A stretch of 64,000 bases of DNA from Micropterus salmoides (taxonomy: Eukaryota > Chordata > Actinopteri > Centrarchiformes > Centrarchidae), in assembly GCF_014851395.1 (NCBI RefSeq), contig NW_024040374.1:21615695-21679694 (forward strand). The letters run 5' to 3'. Below the pieces are notes generated by a model. That model made no database searches. It was not told the origin of the DNA and was given only the letters and a program-made list of their open reading frames with translations. The first letter of the stretch is position 1. Each line of letters opens with the position of its first letter. The translations under genes and the position numbers were made by a program. Below, one piece after another: positions 27,231 to 37,943 of the stretch.

Positions 27231-30200
27231 ATGGTGCAGAACATTCTTAACAAAATCGTCGGTAGAAAGTACGTTGGTATTCTGAGGGCGTGGTAAGTTC
27301 ATGACTAACAGAGGTGGCGTACGGTGCTGGTAATTAGTTTTGAGTGTCCTGTTCAGAATGATGCTTTCACCGCCTGTGTCCTCCTGTGTGACCCGTTTTG
27401 CTTTAAGAGCTAACTTTAGCTTGTTCGGCTACGGCACGTTACGGCTGCGCCACGGTTTTGATGCGTCCATAAGAAAGCGTCTCAGCAGCGAAGCGTGCAG
27501 CCTGCCCCACGCTTCTACCACCTTCTTCACAGCTCCCTGTGGCCCCGCTTCGTTCAGTCAACTTCAGGCTGCATTTCCCACATGGAGCATTTCAGAATCA
27601 GCATTTTGCTGACATGTTTAGATTTAGTTGATTTGGTACCCAGTGTTTGCATGTTGTGCTTCTACTATGATTAAGTAGGCTACGTAGTTAAATGATTTCT
27701 TTTTGTCTGTTTTAACCGTGTTTATTGTTATTTTACGATCGGGAGTCTCCACAGGGTTATTTTGAAAATTGACCGGATTCTCTCTGCCGGTCTGTGCTTG
27801 ACTTCCTGCCCGGTTCGATCTGCTCTGTGCTGCTTGACGTGGTTTGGGTCAAAAATAGACCTGCTGCCTATTCTCTGCGGAGCGGAAAGCAACTTCTGGG
27901 CCGCTGCTATATGCCCTTATCTAAGTACATTACTGCTCGTTAGCAGTTTATTTATGAAACGTTTGACCAGTTAATTAGTCTGGAAAAACTCATAATTATG
28001 TAAAAATCAAGATATATATATATATATATATATGAGAGAGATATTAAATGACGACTCAGTCACATATTTAGTATTATTAAAACTCAATACGTGCGTTAAT
28101 GGCATATAGACATGCGTTTTAATGTAATGTAGTTATTTCCCCGGTCAAATATGATTGTTTGCATTACAGCGACCACTTAGAGTTTAAGTAGATACTTGAC
28201 AGCTGTTTGTTTTGTATAAACATACAGGTGCTGGTCATATAATTAGAATATCATCAAAAAGTTGATTTATTTCAGTAATTCTATTCAAAAAGTGAAACTT
28301 GGATATTATATTCATTCATTACACACAGACTGATATATTTCAAATGTTTATTTCATTTAATTGTGATGATTAAAACTGACAACTAATAAAAATCCCAAAT
28401 TCAGTATCTCAGAAAATTAGAATATTGTGAAAAGGTTCAATATTGAAGACACCTGGTGCCACACTCTAATCAGCTAATTAACTCAAAACACCTGCAAAGG
28501 CCTTTAAATGGTCTCTCAGTCTAGTTCTGTAAGCTACACAATCATGGGGAAGACTGCTGACTTGACAGCTGTCCAAAAGACGACCATTGGCACTTTGCAC
28601 AAGGAGGGCAAGATGCAAAAGGTCATTGTTAAAGAGGCTGGCTGTTCACAGAGCTCTGTGTCCAAGCACATTAATAGAGAGGCGAAGGAAAGGAAAAGAT
28701 GTGGTAGAAAAAAGTGTACAAGCAATAGGGATAACCGCACCCTGGAGAGGACTGTGAAACAAAACCCATTCGAAAATGTGGGGGAGATTCACAAAGAGTG
28801 GACTGCAGCTGAAGTCAGTGCTTCAAGAACCACCACACACAGACGTATGCAAGACATGGGTTTCAGCTGTCGCATTCCTTGTGTCAAGCTACTCTTGAAC
28901 AAGACACAGCGTCAGAAGCGTCTCACCTGGGCTAAAGACAAAAAGGACTGGACTGCTGCTGAGTGGTCCAAAGTTATGTTCTCTGATGAAAGTACAGTTT
29001 GCATTTCCTTTGGAAATCAAGGTCCCCAGAGTCTGGAGGAAGAGAGGAGAGGCACAGAATCCACGTTGCTTGAAGTCCAGTGTAAAGTTTCCACAGTCAG
29101 TGAGGGTTTGGGGTGCCATGTCATTTGCTGGTGTTGGTCCACTGTGTTTTCTGAGGTCCAAGGTCAACGCAGCCGTCTACCAGGAAGTTTTAGAGCACTT
29201 CATGCTTCCTGCTGCTGACCAACTTTATGGAGATGCAGATTTCATTTTCCAACAGGACTTGGCACCTGCACACAGTGCCAAAGCTACCAGTACCTGGTTT
29301 AAGGACCATGGTATCCCTGTTCTTAATTGGCCAGCAAACTCGCCTGACCTTAACCCTATAGAAAATCTATGGGGTATTGTGAAGAGGAAGATGCGATACG
29401 CCAGATCCAACAATGCAGAAGAGCTGAACGTCACTATCAGAGCAACCTGGGCTCTCATAACACCTGAGCAGTGCCACAGACTGATTGACTCCATGCCACG
29501 CCGCATTGCTGCAGTAATTCAGGCAAGAGGAGCCCCAACTAAGTACTGAGTGCTGTACATGCTCATACTTTTCAGTTCAATGAATATAATATCCAAGTTT
29601 CACTTTTTGAATGGAATTACTGAAATAATTTTTGCTACAGAAAAGAGCTATACGAATTATACACAAGTCCGCCTATTTTGAACACACAAATCCTCTCTTT
29701 CTCAAATCAAAGCTATTAAAAATGCAGGATCTTGTAAAATTTTATAATGCACAGTTCATGTTCAAAGCGTATCACTATTTATTACCTGTGAACATTCAAA
29801 ATATGTTTTCTCATAAGGAGCAGTCGTACAGTTTGAGAGGTTTTGGAAACTTTGTGGTACCAATGGCGAGTTCCACCAGGAGGAGTTATTCTATGTCTGT
29901 TTGTGGGGTTACTTTGTGGAATAATCTGGGGCTTGAATTAAAGCAGTGTCAAGGCATTCACAATTTCAAACATCTTTACAAACGAAAGGTCTGGTTCCAT
30001 TACAATGAGGTTTGATTGTATTCATGTTGTGCAGATTGTTGGATTAGTTGTCATTTATTTACCCTTGTGGTATTTCGTCTACCCTTGTTGGTATTTGATT
30101 ATCATTGTTACCTGTGGAAATATTTGTATATTATTAGTATGTATGGTATGAATGTGTGGTTTTGACTTGTGCATCCACTGTTTCTAAATGAGTTATTATT

Positions 30201-31086
30201 ATTTTAATTAATATTTTTTCTTTGAGATTATTGATGAAGGAAGCAGTTATTTTTTGTATGTATAAATTCTTTGATAGACTAGGGTGGGGTTTAATAAGTT
30301 TTACTTCTTCCCACTCTATTTCAAGCATAAGTGTATAAGTTATTATTATTGTGTATCTTTTCTGTTGTCACACTATTTTGCTTGAAAGAAAGAAATAAAA
30401 AAATAAAAAAAAATAAATCAACTTTTGATGATATTCTAATTATATGACCAGCACCTGTATTTAATACACAGCACTATAATTTTCAAAGAGCCACTGATGG
30501 ACAGTCATTTATAAAGATTATTTGTAAGAATTATGTTGATTGGCTAACAAATGAGTACTAAGTAATCAGTTATCAAAACGTTTTCCTGTCAGTTGACTAA
30601 TTTATTGACCCTTTCTTCGATCAGTAATTCACCTTTTCCCATGAGCAACAACTTAAACCAAGTCATACATTACATTTAGTAATCACAAACAAAATTAACC
30701 TTTGAAAACTGCCTGTTGAACAATTTTTTTTTTTTAAAGTTCAAACTGCTGCAGCCGACGGATCTTAAAAATAAGGAGAAGTCGGTCAAAGCCACCATTA
30801 CTGTATATAGACTATAGGAAGTGTGCATGTTGAATCCAAAGTCCTCTCTCCTAAATTCATTGTGCGGACTGAGTTAAGCAGTATACTTGTCCAAGTTGCT
30901 CTTGATATGTGTCAGTGGTTTGGTTAGATTTCTCTCATTTATGAATGCCTTTGGTTTCTTCCATCTAGGGTACCAAATATGGTTGCCTGGGGAACAGTTG
31001 GCGGAGTGGCGCTCATTCACTTCACAGACTGGCGATTAGTTCTAGACTATGTGCCATACATTAGAGGGAAGTTCAAGGATGAGTAA
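27231..31086 (+). CDS. uqcr11: Cytochrome b-c1 complex subunit 10 (UQCR11)
   Basis: Small single-span subunit of respiratory complex III in the inner mitochondrial membrane, peripheral to the Rieske protein. Two exons: 27231-27292 (MVQNILNKIVGRKYVGILRA and the first two bases of a Trp codon) and 30969-31086 (VPNMVAWGTVGGVALIHFTD ... VLDYVPYIRGKFKDE, stop TAA 31084-31086). They join to 59 codons, close to the 56 residues of mammalian UQCR11. The family motif WR(L)xLDxVPYIxGKF is intact, and the hydrophobic stretch MVAWGTVGGVALI is the membrane helix. The 3.7-kb intron carries a Tc1 element with a LINE nested in it. Candidate poly(A) signals are at 32039-32044 and 32234-32239. Confidence 0.92.
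27300..27980. other. CpG-rich intronic stretch
   Basis: Within uqcr11 intron 1, 27300-27960 is richer in GC and CpG than its surroundings, with many CG dinucleotides between 27420 and 27560. The 90- and 70-codon ORFs here have no recognisable content. It could be the downstream part of the uqcr11 CpG-island promoter or a GC-rich repeat. Confidence 0.35.
28544..29549 (+). pseudogene. Tc1 transposase with one frameshift
   Basis: DD34E transposase of the Tc1 family, about 334 residues. The start MGKTADLTAVQK is followed by an N-terminal helix-turn-helix (GCSQSSVSKHIN) and a basic GRKK stretch, then catalytic D in FSDES, D in FQQD and E in NPIENLWG, with 34 residues between the second D and the E. 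One extra C in the CCCC run at 29024-29027 shifts the frame, so the first part runs on to a stop at 29218 and the second part continues in the next frame to TAA-equivalent stop 29547-29549. The rest has no internal stop, so the copy is fairly young but inactive as sequenced. Confidence 0.9.
29629..30410 (+). mobile_element. Truncated LINE (L2/CR1/jockey-like RT C-terminus)
   Basis: A 5'-truncated element encoding only the C-terminal end of a reverse transcriptase ORF (29632-30015: QKRAIRIIHKSAYFEHTNPL ... FKAYHYLLP ... VCGVTLWNNL). A 3' UTR and an A-rich tail with AATAAA-like units (30391-30415) follow. It interrupts the Tc1 right inverted repeat between GAAATAA and ATCAACTT, with AAATAA on both sides as a likely target duplication. 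Confidence 0.85.
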
Positions 31087-32511
31087 AGTCCCACACAACT
31101 AACACAACTGTGAGTGTATTGTTGTTATAAGCAGCACTTCTAAACAAGCTTTCACTCACATGCTCTGTTTGCTGTGTTCATTTGGATTGTAAGCCCCACC
31201 CATGTACTCAAGATAAGATGCAGACAGGTGTAGGTCATGCCAGGTGTTGGAACTGAACATTCAAATTAATGTTCTGAGTATTGGTTAAAGTTGCTTACAC
31301 CCGACAGTTTGTTGGAACTCTATTCACCACTCGTGCATCTGCACAGGCAGCCCCATACCGAGGTCAGAAATGTTATTCTAAAAAATCTTCAGTGCTCACT
31401 AACCAAAGCTTACTGTAGGTGTTAGGAAGAATGGCCACAGAGATCAAGCTGCTTTTGTGCAGGGTGTTAGACAACAACTGTTCTAGCACAAAAGATTTAT
31501 GGTTCTGTCTAATCTAAAGCTTTGCAAATGGGTCAGATTTGTTTTAAAATAGAAACTGGGTCAGTTTATGACAAGATAAAGGTTTAGAAAAATGATGCAT
31601 TTAGCAGAACTTGTACAATCATTTTGGTACTAACCATTAGAGCTTTCCTACGTTGATCAAGTATAATATCAGTGCTATAATACTGTTATTGCAACCTAAA
31701 TCCCAGGCAGTATTCATGATATTCATTCTGATGACTCCCATCATCCCCTGAACCCGTCCTTGGATGCGGTCTTGACAGAAGTCCAAGCTCAGAGACAGGA
31801 AGGATGCTTGTCACACATTCAAACAGATGTGTTTATGTACATTGTGTTACTGAATGGGCTGTGTGTCTGTCTACAGGACCAGAGCTTGGGAATGGGCACA
31901 TGGGTGGATTGCTAAACAACGCAAGCTTAAAGGGGGATGCCCTGGCTCAACAATCAGTCACTGAGGGCTTGTTAGGAGTTTGGACAACAGGATGCACTCT
32001 GTATAAATGCTGTTCTTGATTCAGTATCACTTAATGTGAATAAATCTTTCATTTACCCCAGTGTGTCCATTTTATTTTCTATTTTGTGTCCAGTGCTTCA
32101 TATGCAAGTCTAGTATGTTTGCAATGAGCTGCATTTACTTTTCTTTTGCATGGAGCAGTTGTGAACGCATAGATTTTGTTGACCTGATATTTATTAAATG
32201 GTCATGACTATTTGTACTGTAAAAATAGTGTGAAATAAAAACAAGTACAGAATGCATATGTAAAGTTTGTGATAATGTAATACCTCATGCATGCTGAATG
32301 ATACATATTCGCCGAGGTATTATGGGCCTAGTTGCGCCCTGAGAATACGCCTTGCTCGGCCAGACATTTTACTAATTTTATCAGCCAGACTGCGAAATTT
32401 GCGTGGATAATGTCTTTCATTTCTCCCATCGAAGGGGGAGGGGACTGAAAGAGGAGAGGGGAGAAGGGATTTAACATAGCGAGAGGGAGAAAACGAGATA
32501 GTGTCTTCAAG
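31087..32511. other. uqcr11 3' region and upstream region of mbd3 alternative start
   Basis: No exon recognised between the uqcr11 stop and 32512. Two AATAAA signals (32039, 32234) could end uqcr11. The last 200 bases before 32512 contain purine-rich GAGGGG/GAGAGG stretches on plus and resemble a 5' UTR. Confidence 0.4.
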
Positions 32512-32525
32512 ATGGATAAAAACGA
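32512..32525 (+). other. mbd3: Candidate alternative first coding exon of mbd3
   Basis: ATG GAT AAA AAC GA followed by a perfect donor GTAAGT (32526). The 14 coding bases end in phase 2, exactly the phase needed by mbd3 exon 2 (35606). Splicing would give a protein starting MDKNDPSGKK, lacking residues 1-36 of the methyl-CpG-binding domain. Mammalian MBD3 is known to have isoforms with a shortened domain. This is inference from phase and position; no transcript was seen. Confidence 0.4.
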
Positions 32526-34457
32526 GTAAGTATATCATCTGAAGGGTAATGAAATCGCCGTCAAGGGTGTTAATTGCAGTTGTAACTGTTAGCGTTTAAT
32601 GCGCGATATGTCGTTTTCATAATATACTTGGAAAGTGTTTGCCATCGATTAGGCAAATGGACTCGGTGGTCTCGCATTTGAAAACAGCAACGCTGTGTTC
32701 TGCAGCTAGGATGTCGGTGTTTCTTAGCGTAATCATGATAAGGTTCAATTTTCCCGACATTTACAGTTAATGTTTAATTAAGCACGGAGTCTGAGTACTG
32801 CGTCGACAGTGTGCTATTTCGACAGATTTTAATCGTATAACGGCGATCATATTTGTTTCTGTATCGTTGTTACATACACAAAGCCTCCATAAATGCATGA
32901 CATGCTTTTAAAATGGTGTCCATGTTTTGTCGATTAAATCTACTTTGTTCATTCATAAAAGCCGGCTCCAAGTCTGGATGACAACGGTAGGCATTGTCGT
33001 GGTGAAACGGCTCTCCAATTTCACGCAGCTAGCTTACATGAAACTTTAACATTTTTACATTACCGAGAAAGCTACAAGTGAAGGACTTTTTTTTACTACA
33101 TGTAGTAGATTTAATTATTCAGCAGCGTCCATGATTGTTGTCACTTCATCTTTGTGATGACTATTTACGGTCTATTTGTAGCTGTAGTCTAATTTATGTT
33201 TCCCATAGGTTGACATTGATGTCGTGCTAGCCACCGGTCATGCTAGATTGAATAGAAAACATTACTTCCGGTAGAACATTTCAAAACAAAAGACTAATGA
33301 CAATGTGTATTTTGAGGGTTCTTGCTCTGTATGTTTCACACATACTGTATAAATTTCACTTTTGATTAAGTTAAGTAACCAAGAGTTTAAGATAAAGAAA
33401 GCTCAGGTAGAAAACAATAAAACCTAGGTTCAAAGACTAATTATTTTAAAAATATTTTAATTCAAGATGAAGATCAGTACATGCAGTTGAAAGCTCCGCA
33501 AAAAGCTAGTAATGGTCCTTGAATAATTATTGTTTTTTCCCTACCTTTCCAATGGTCAAGAACGAGAGAGTTAATGCTATGTGATTTTCCAGTATTAACC
33601 ATTTCAACCCATCTAAATATGAACCCATCTAAATTAAAAATGTATTTTTTAAATTTGATGTAATTTATAATTGTAATTTAATTGTATTAATAATTTTCTA
33701 TTTGATTGAAATTTAATTATTAAAGTTGTATTTTTTAATCGTAGTAGTAACACTACTTAAGCATTTTAGAAAATGTATGTGATTTTACTGTATTTTACAC
33801 ATTATATAGATGCTGGACTTCATTTTGTCAATTTAATCTGGTCAAGTCCCATTGAGACTGAGTTCTATTTTTTAAGGGAGACCTGAGAGTAAGTTACATT
33901 AAAAAGTGACAGAAGAATAATAATAGAATATAGTAAAATTGCAAGGTATTAAAAATCAAATTCATGATAAATGACATGGTAAAACAGTGAAATAAGTTCA
34001 CTTTACTTAGTGTACAGTGTACTGAATTTAATGTTGGGGCATCACAGGAGCCTTTTGAGACTTTGAGACCAAATTGCACGTTTGATGTGTTTTTACCGTG
34101 ACAAATATGTAGTTTTATTATGAAGTCCGAATCTCCTAACTTCCTGTCTCGTCCTGACTGCCTCGCGGTGTTTTGATGCGGCCGCGCTGTCCTATGTTTT
34201 CCTTGCGGATGTAGCCCTCGTGCCCCGGCGATACAGGCAGGTGGTGATGTGGCTGAGGTCCGCGGCGGAGCGATCTGCGCGACGACAAAGAGACGAGATG
34301 TTGTTAGCAGGGAGATCCCATTACTGAGGGCGCATGTTGTAACATGGTCGAAACAAAAGCGTGAGAAGCGATAGGCCTGCCATCCAAAAAAATCAAAAAA
34401 TCCAATCTGGTTATTCGCAGTAACTTTTAGTGGATTTATAGGCTACTCGCGCGGGAA
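32526..34457. other. mbd3 upstream/intronic region with CpG-rich promoter
   Basis: If the exon at 32512 is real this is intron, otherwise intergenic. It is AT-rich, except 34160-34460 where CG dinucleotides are frequent ('GCGGCCGCGC', 'CCGCGGCGGAGCG'). That part is the likely CpG-island promoter of the main mbd3 transcript. Confidence 0.5.
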
Positions 34458-36801
34458 ATGGAGAAGAAAAGGTGGGATTGCACTGCTCTCCCCAAGGGCT
34501 GGAAAATGGAAGAAGTGACCAGAAAGTCGGGTTTGTCAGCTGGAAAAAGCGATGTCTATTATTTTAGGTACTAAACGAACGAGGCCTTGCAAAACTTATA
34601 GGTGCACAAGACACCGAGTTTGCGGACGTTGAAAACAGACAGGAGTGTGATAAGGGGGGAACGGTGTAAAGTTTGGGATGGGAAGGGGAGGGGGAGGTTG
34701 TTTGCAGCGGGGCAACAAGGCCAGCCAGGCCAGCTCCTCTCACAAGTGTTGGGATAAGAAGGAGCCTGTCCAAGCGTGCAGGCTAGTAGTAGCAACTCAC
34801 GCCTGGCGAGGCCTTTTGATGAATAAAACTCATCTCAGTTAATACTCTTTATTTCCCATTGAAGTGAATCAACAACGCCAGATTTGTTCTCATTTAGCAG
34901 AGGAGAAGAGCAAGATGAGGAACAGAGGCAAGAGAGGGGGGAGGCGGGTCGGTTGTATAGTTTGTGGTAGGCTAACTGTACAATCCTACTGGTGTTAACT
35001 GTGGTGTGTGATGTAAGAGACATTTGCATGAGTTACTAGCACGTATCCACCCACAGTTGTTCCTTTGTCATTGCTCAGGCTAAATATATTGTTGCCTCCC
35101 ACAAGTGGAGATACAATGTTTCCATTCTGAAACATTTGATCAAATGTTAGTGTTGCCATGTTTACATTGTGTTCACTGGATATTCATTTTAAGGCTGTGT
35201 ATACTATGTTGTTGAGTATGTTTCTTTTTTTATATATATATAGCCATATCTACTCATACTAAAATGTGTGCAGCTTTTAGTAGATAACAGGGCTTATACA
35301 GAGTGTTCATCAAAGATTTCATTCATTTCACAGAGTAATGTGATTTCAGTGTCTTTTACCACTTGGATGTGCTCTGTTTCTCGTTTGCTTCTGGACTTGT
35401 TGCATGTTGTGGTCCTTGTTTTGTGATTTTCTGTCTGCTGTGTTTGGTGTATTTTGACCCGTGACCTGTCCGTTTTGTTTCCCTGCCGTCACCTCCGTTT
35501 GGTTTTTCTGTCTTTGTCTGTCTGTCTTTTGTTCTGACCTTGTTTATTTTTATGTAAGCAATTCTGGTAGCATAGTCTTACCCAGTGTGTCTACCTCCCT
35601 GCCAGTCCATCTGGGAAGAAGTTTCGGAGCAAGCCTCAGCTGGCCCGCTACCTTGGCAACCAGATGGACCTAAGCTCCTTTGATTTCCGGACGGGGAAGA
35701 TGCTGATGAGCAAGCTGAACAAGAACCGCCAGAGACTGCGCTATGATAACAACAACCAGAACAAGGTGAGACAAACAGGCTCACTGACGGTGGCCTGGAC
35801 ACTGTTTGGCACGAGAACACTTACTGTACTATGGTAAAGAGTTAATAGATCCAGCACTGTAGGTGAAATTTTATGTAATGATCTCTTTTTTTCCTTATGG
35901 ACCCAGGGTGGTGTGAACAGTTTGGAATAATTGTATTAAATTTAAAGAGATACAGCATACCCTGTGGCAGAGTGTTCATAAAAGGCAGCAACAGTAAAGT
36001 TATTTATTTTTCCAGCCAGAATTAAGATACCTTTTTATTAATCCCCTGTAGGAGAAATTCAGGTTGATATAGCAGCACAGAGGAATGTAAGAGATGCACA
36101 CTATATACAATCAGTATATGGTAACTATTTACAACTAGATAAATGTCAAAAATATCATCAAGAACAGAGTGTCAGTTGGGTGCTGTGGCGTTGTGGAGCC
36201 TCATGGCTGATGGCACAAATGAGCTTTGATTTCATGCACTGGATCATTTCAGATAACTGTCTTGAGCACTTACATAAGCGACTAAAAACTGTGAATTTGA
36301 AGCCTCGCGTCCTCTGGCGCGGTTGCGATCAACAGTTTTGTGGAAAAGCATGTCATATTCTGTCTCTGCTCCTTTTTAAATCCTTTTGTCCATCCTCTCC
36401 TCATCTTCCCTTTCTGTTTTATTTTTTTAAGGGCAAACCTGACTTGAACACGTCACTCCCAGTCAGACAGACAGCCTCCATCTTTAAGCAGCCTGTTACC
36501 AAGGTGACCAACCACCCAAACAACAAAGTGAAGACGGATCCTCAGAAAGCCGTCGACCAGCCCCGACAGGTGAGCAGCCTCCGCCCTTTGCTGTTAACGT
36601 CGCCCGTACATACCTGATACAAACCTGAATCATGTGTTATCTGATGCTGTTGCTTCTGAAGCTGCTCTGTCTGAAGGAAATGTGCAACCTTGAAACCGGA
36701 TGAGCCAGACTTGAGCTGTGTAGATGGTGGATTTGTTTGCGGCATTTCATTTAACTGGTTGGATTTCTTTCTGCCAAACTGCCTGCAGCTAATCTAACTC
36801 C

Positions 36802-36832
<31 letters not shown>

Positions 36833-37943
36833 GGTCTGCAGCTATTCTGGGAGAAGAAACTTAGTGGTCTTAATGCTTATGACATTGCAGAGGAGCTGGT
36901 GAAAACAATGGAACTGCCTAAAGGCCTGCAAGGTAATATAAACAAGTTAAACATTGAAATCTAATATTTTTTTGTATTTATAAGTTGTCGTGAGCACATT
37001 AACAGCTGTGATGTTTCTTTAAAATATCTTCTATCCACCCTGTTTCTCCTCTCAGGTGTTGGTCCAGGCTGCACAGACAAGACTCTGCTGTCGGCTATTG
37101 CGAGTGCGCTGCACACCAGCGCTGCTCCTATCACCGGTCAGCTGTCTGCGGCTGTGGAGAAAAACCCGGGAGTTTGGCTCAACACAGCGCAGCCGCTGTG
37201 CAAGGCCTTCATAGTCACTGATGAGGACATCAGGTAGGCAATCACAGAACACCTCCACAAAAGGATCACCTGTTTGTTTGCAGCGTTAGATCCTGATTGT
37301 TCACAGCTCGAGCCAATACACAGTCGGCTTTAAAATGCAGTTCCCGTTTTTGCTTTTAGCAAAATGTATCAGTATGTGTGCCTGCGACACAGCCGTGTTA
37401 CAAATCGGGCTCAGAGCTCCTTCAGTGTGTTTGAAAACAGGAAATAACTACTCAGGCAGTGTGAACAATGTCTCATGTTATCTGTTTTACCAGTTCATGA
37501 GGTACTGGCATCCATTTTACATGCGGAAGCACAATAATTCCTATACAAGGCATGAGTTGCAAGGAAATAATGGAGAAATCGTCCAAATTTGAAATGACCT
37601 TGAGGATTTCGTTGTCGCCTTTTGTCATCTTAGATTCACCAAAAGTTCATCAAGTTGAGTCTGCTCAGAAATCCCACAGTACCAATAACAAGTGACCCTG
37701 AAAAAAAACACCATCTGTTGTGTGCTGATTCAATGGCTGTTTAAAGGCAGCTGTAACTGCCAAGTGTAATAGTTTCCTGTTGTGTTCATGTGTAGGAAAC
37801 AGGAGGAGCTGGTGTACAGTGTGAGGAAAAGGCTGGAGGAGGCACTAATGGCTGATATGTTGGCCCATGTGGAGGAGGCTGCCAATGAAGGAGAGGCTCT
37901 GAAGGAGGAGGGCAACAGCAGCGAGGATATGGAGAGCGTATAG
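34458..37943 (+). CDS. mbd3: Methyl-CpG-binding domain protein 3
   Basis: Core subunit of the nuclear NuRD (Mi-2) chromatin remodelling and deacetylase complex. Six exons: 34458-34567, 35606-35765, 36432-36569, 36842-36932, 37056-37233, 37796-37943. They total 825 nt, 274 residues, with no frame break. The N-terminal MBD (about 1-70) starts MEKKRWDCTALPKGW and includes SGKKFRSKPQLARYLG. The region DLSSFDFRTGKML and the intrinsically disordered GKPDLNTSLPVRQTASIFKQ segment recruit NuRD partners. The C-terminal coiled coil (KQEELVYSVRKRLEEALMADML) binds p66/GATAD2. Lys30 and Tyr34 are present, where mammalian MBD3 has His and Phe. The long acidic tail of human MBD3 is replaced by a short end, SSEDMESV. 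The poly-T at 36804-36832 precedes the exon 4 acceptor. A possible poly(A) signal ATTAAA is at 39576-39581. Confidence 0.95.

Larger units (their letters stand above)
28225..30457 (+). mobile_element. Tc1/mariner transposon interrupted by a LINE
   Basis: Terminal inverted repeats begin CAGGTGCTGGTCATATAATT at 28225 and end with the complementary text at 30457. TA target duplications flank the element at 28223-28224 and 30458-30459. Inner repeat 'AAAAAGTGAAACTTGGATAT' (5') is matched by its complement near 29590-29610 (3'). The transposase gene lies at 28544-29549. A LINE 3' fragment (29629-30410) splits the right inverted repeat. Without it the element would be about 1.45 kb, normal for Tc1. 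Confidence 0.93.

Noticed and set aside
27340..27974. Two ORFs (90 and 70 codons) in the uqcr11 intron
   Set aside because: Open only because the stretch is GC-rich; no splice structure or recognisable protein.
36180..36617. 145-codon ORF overlapping mbd3 exon 3
   Set aside because: Only its part from 36432 is coding (mbd3 exon 3); the upstream portion is intron read-through.
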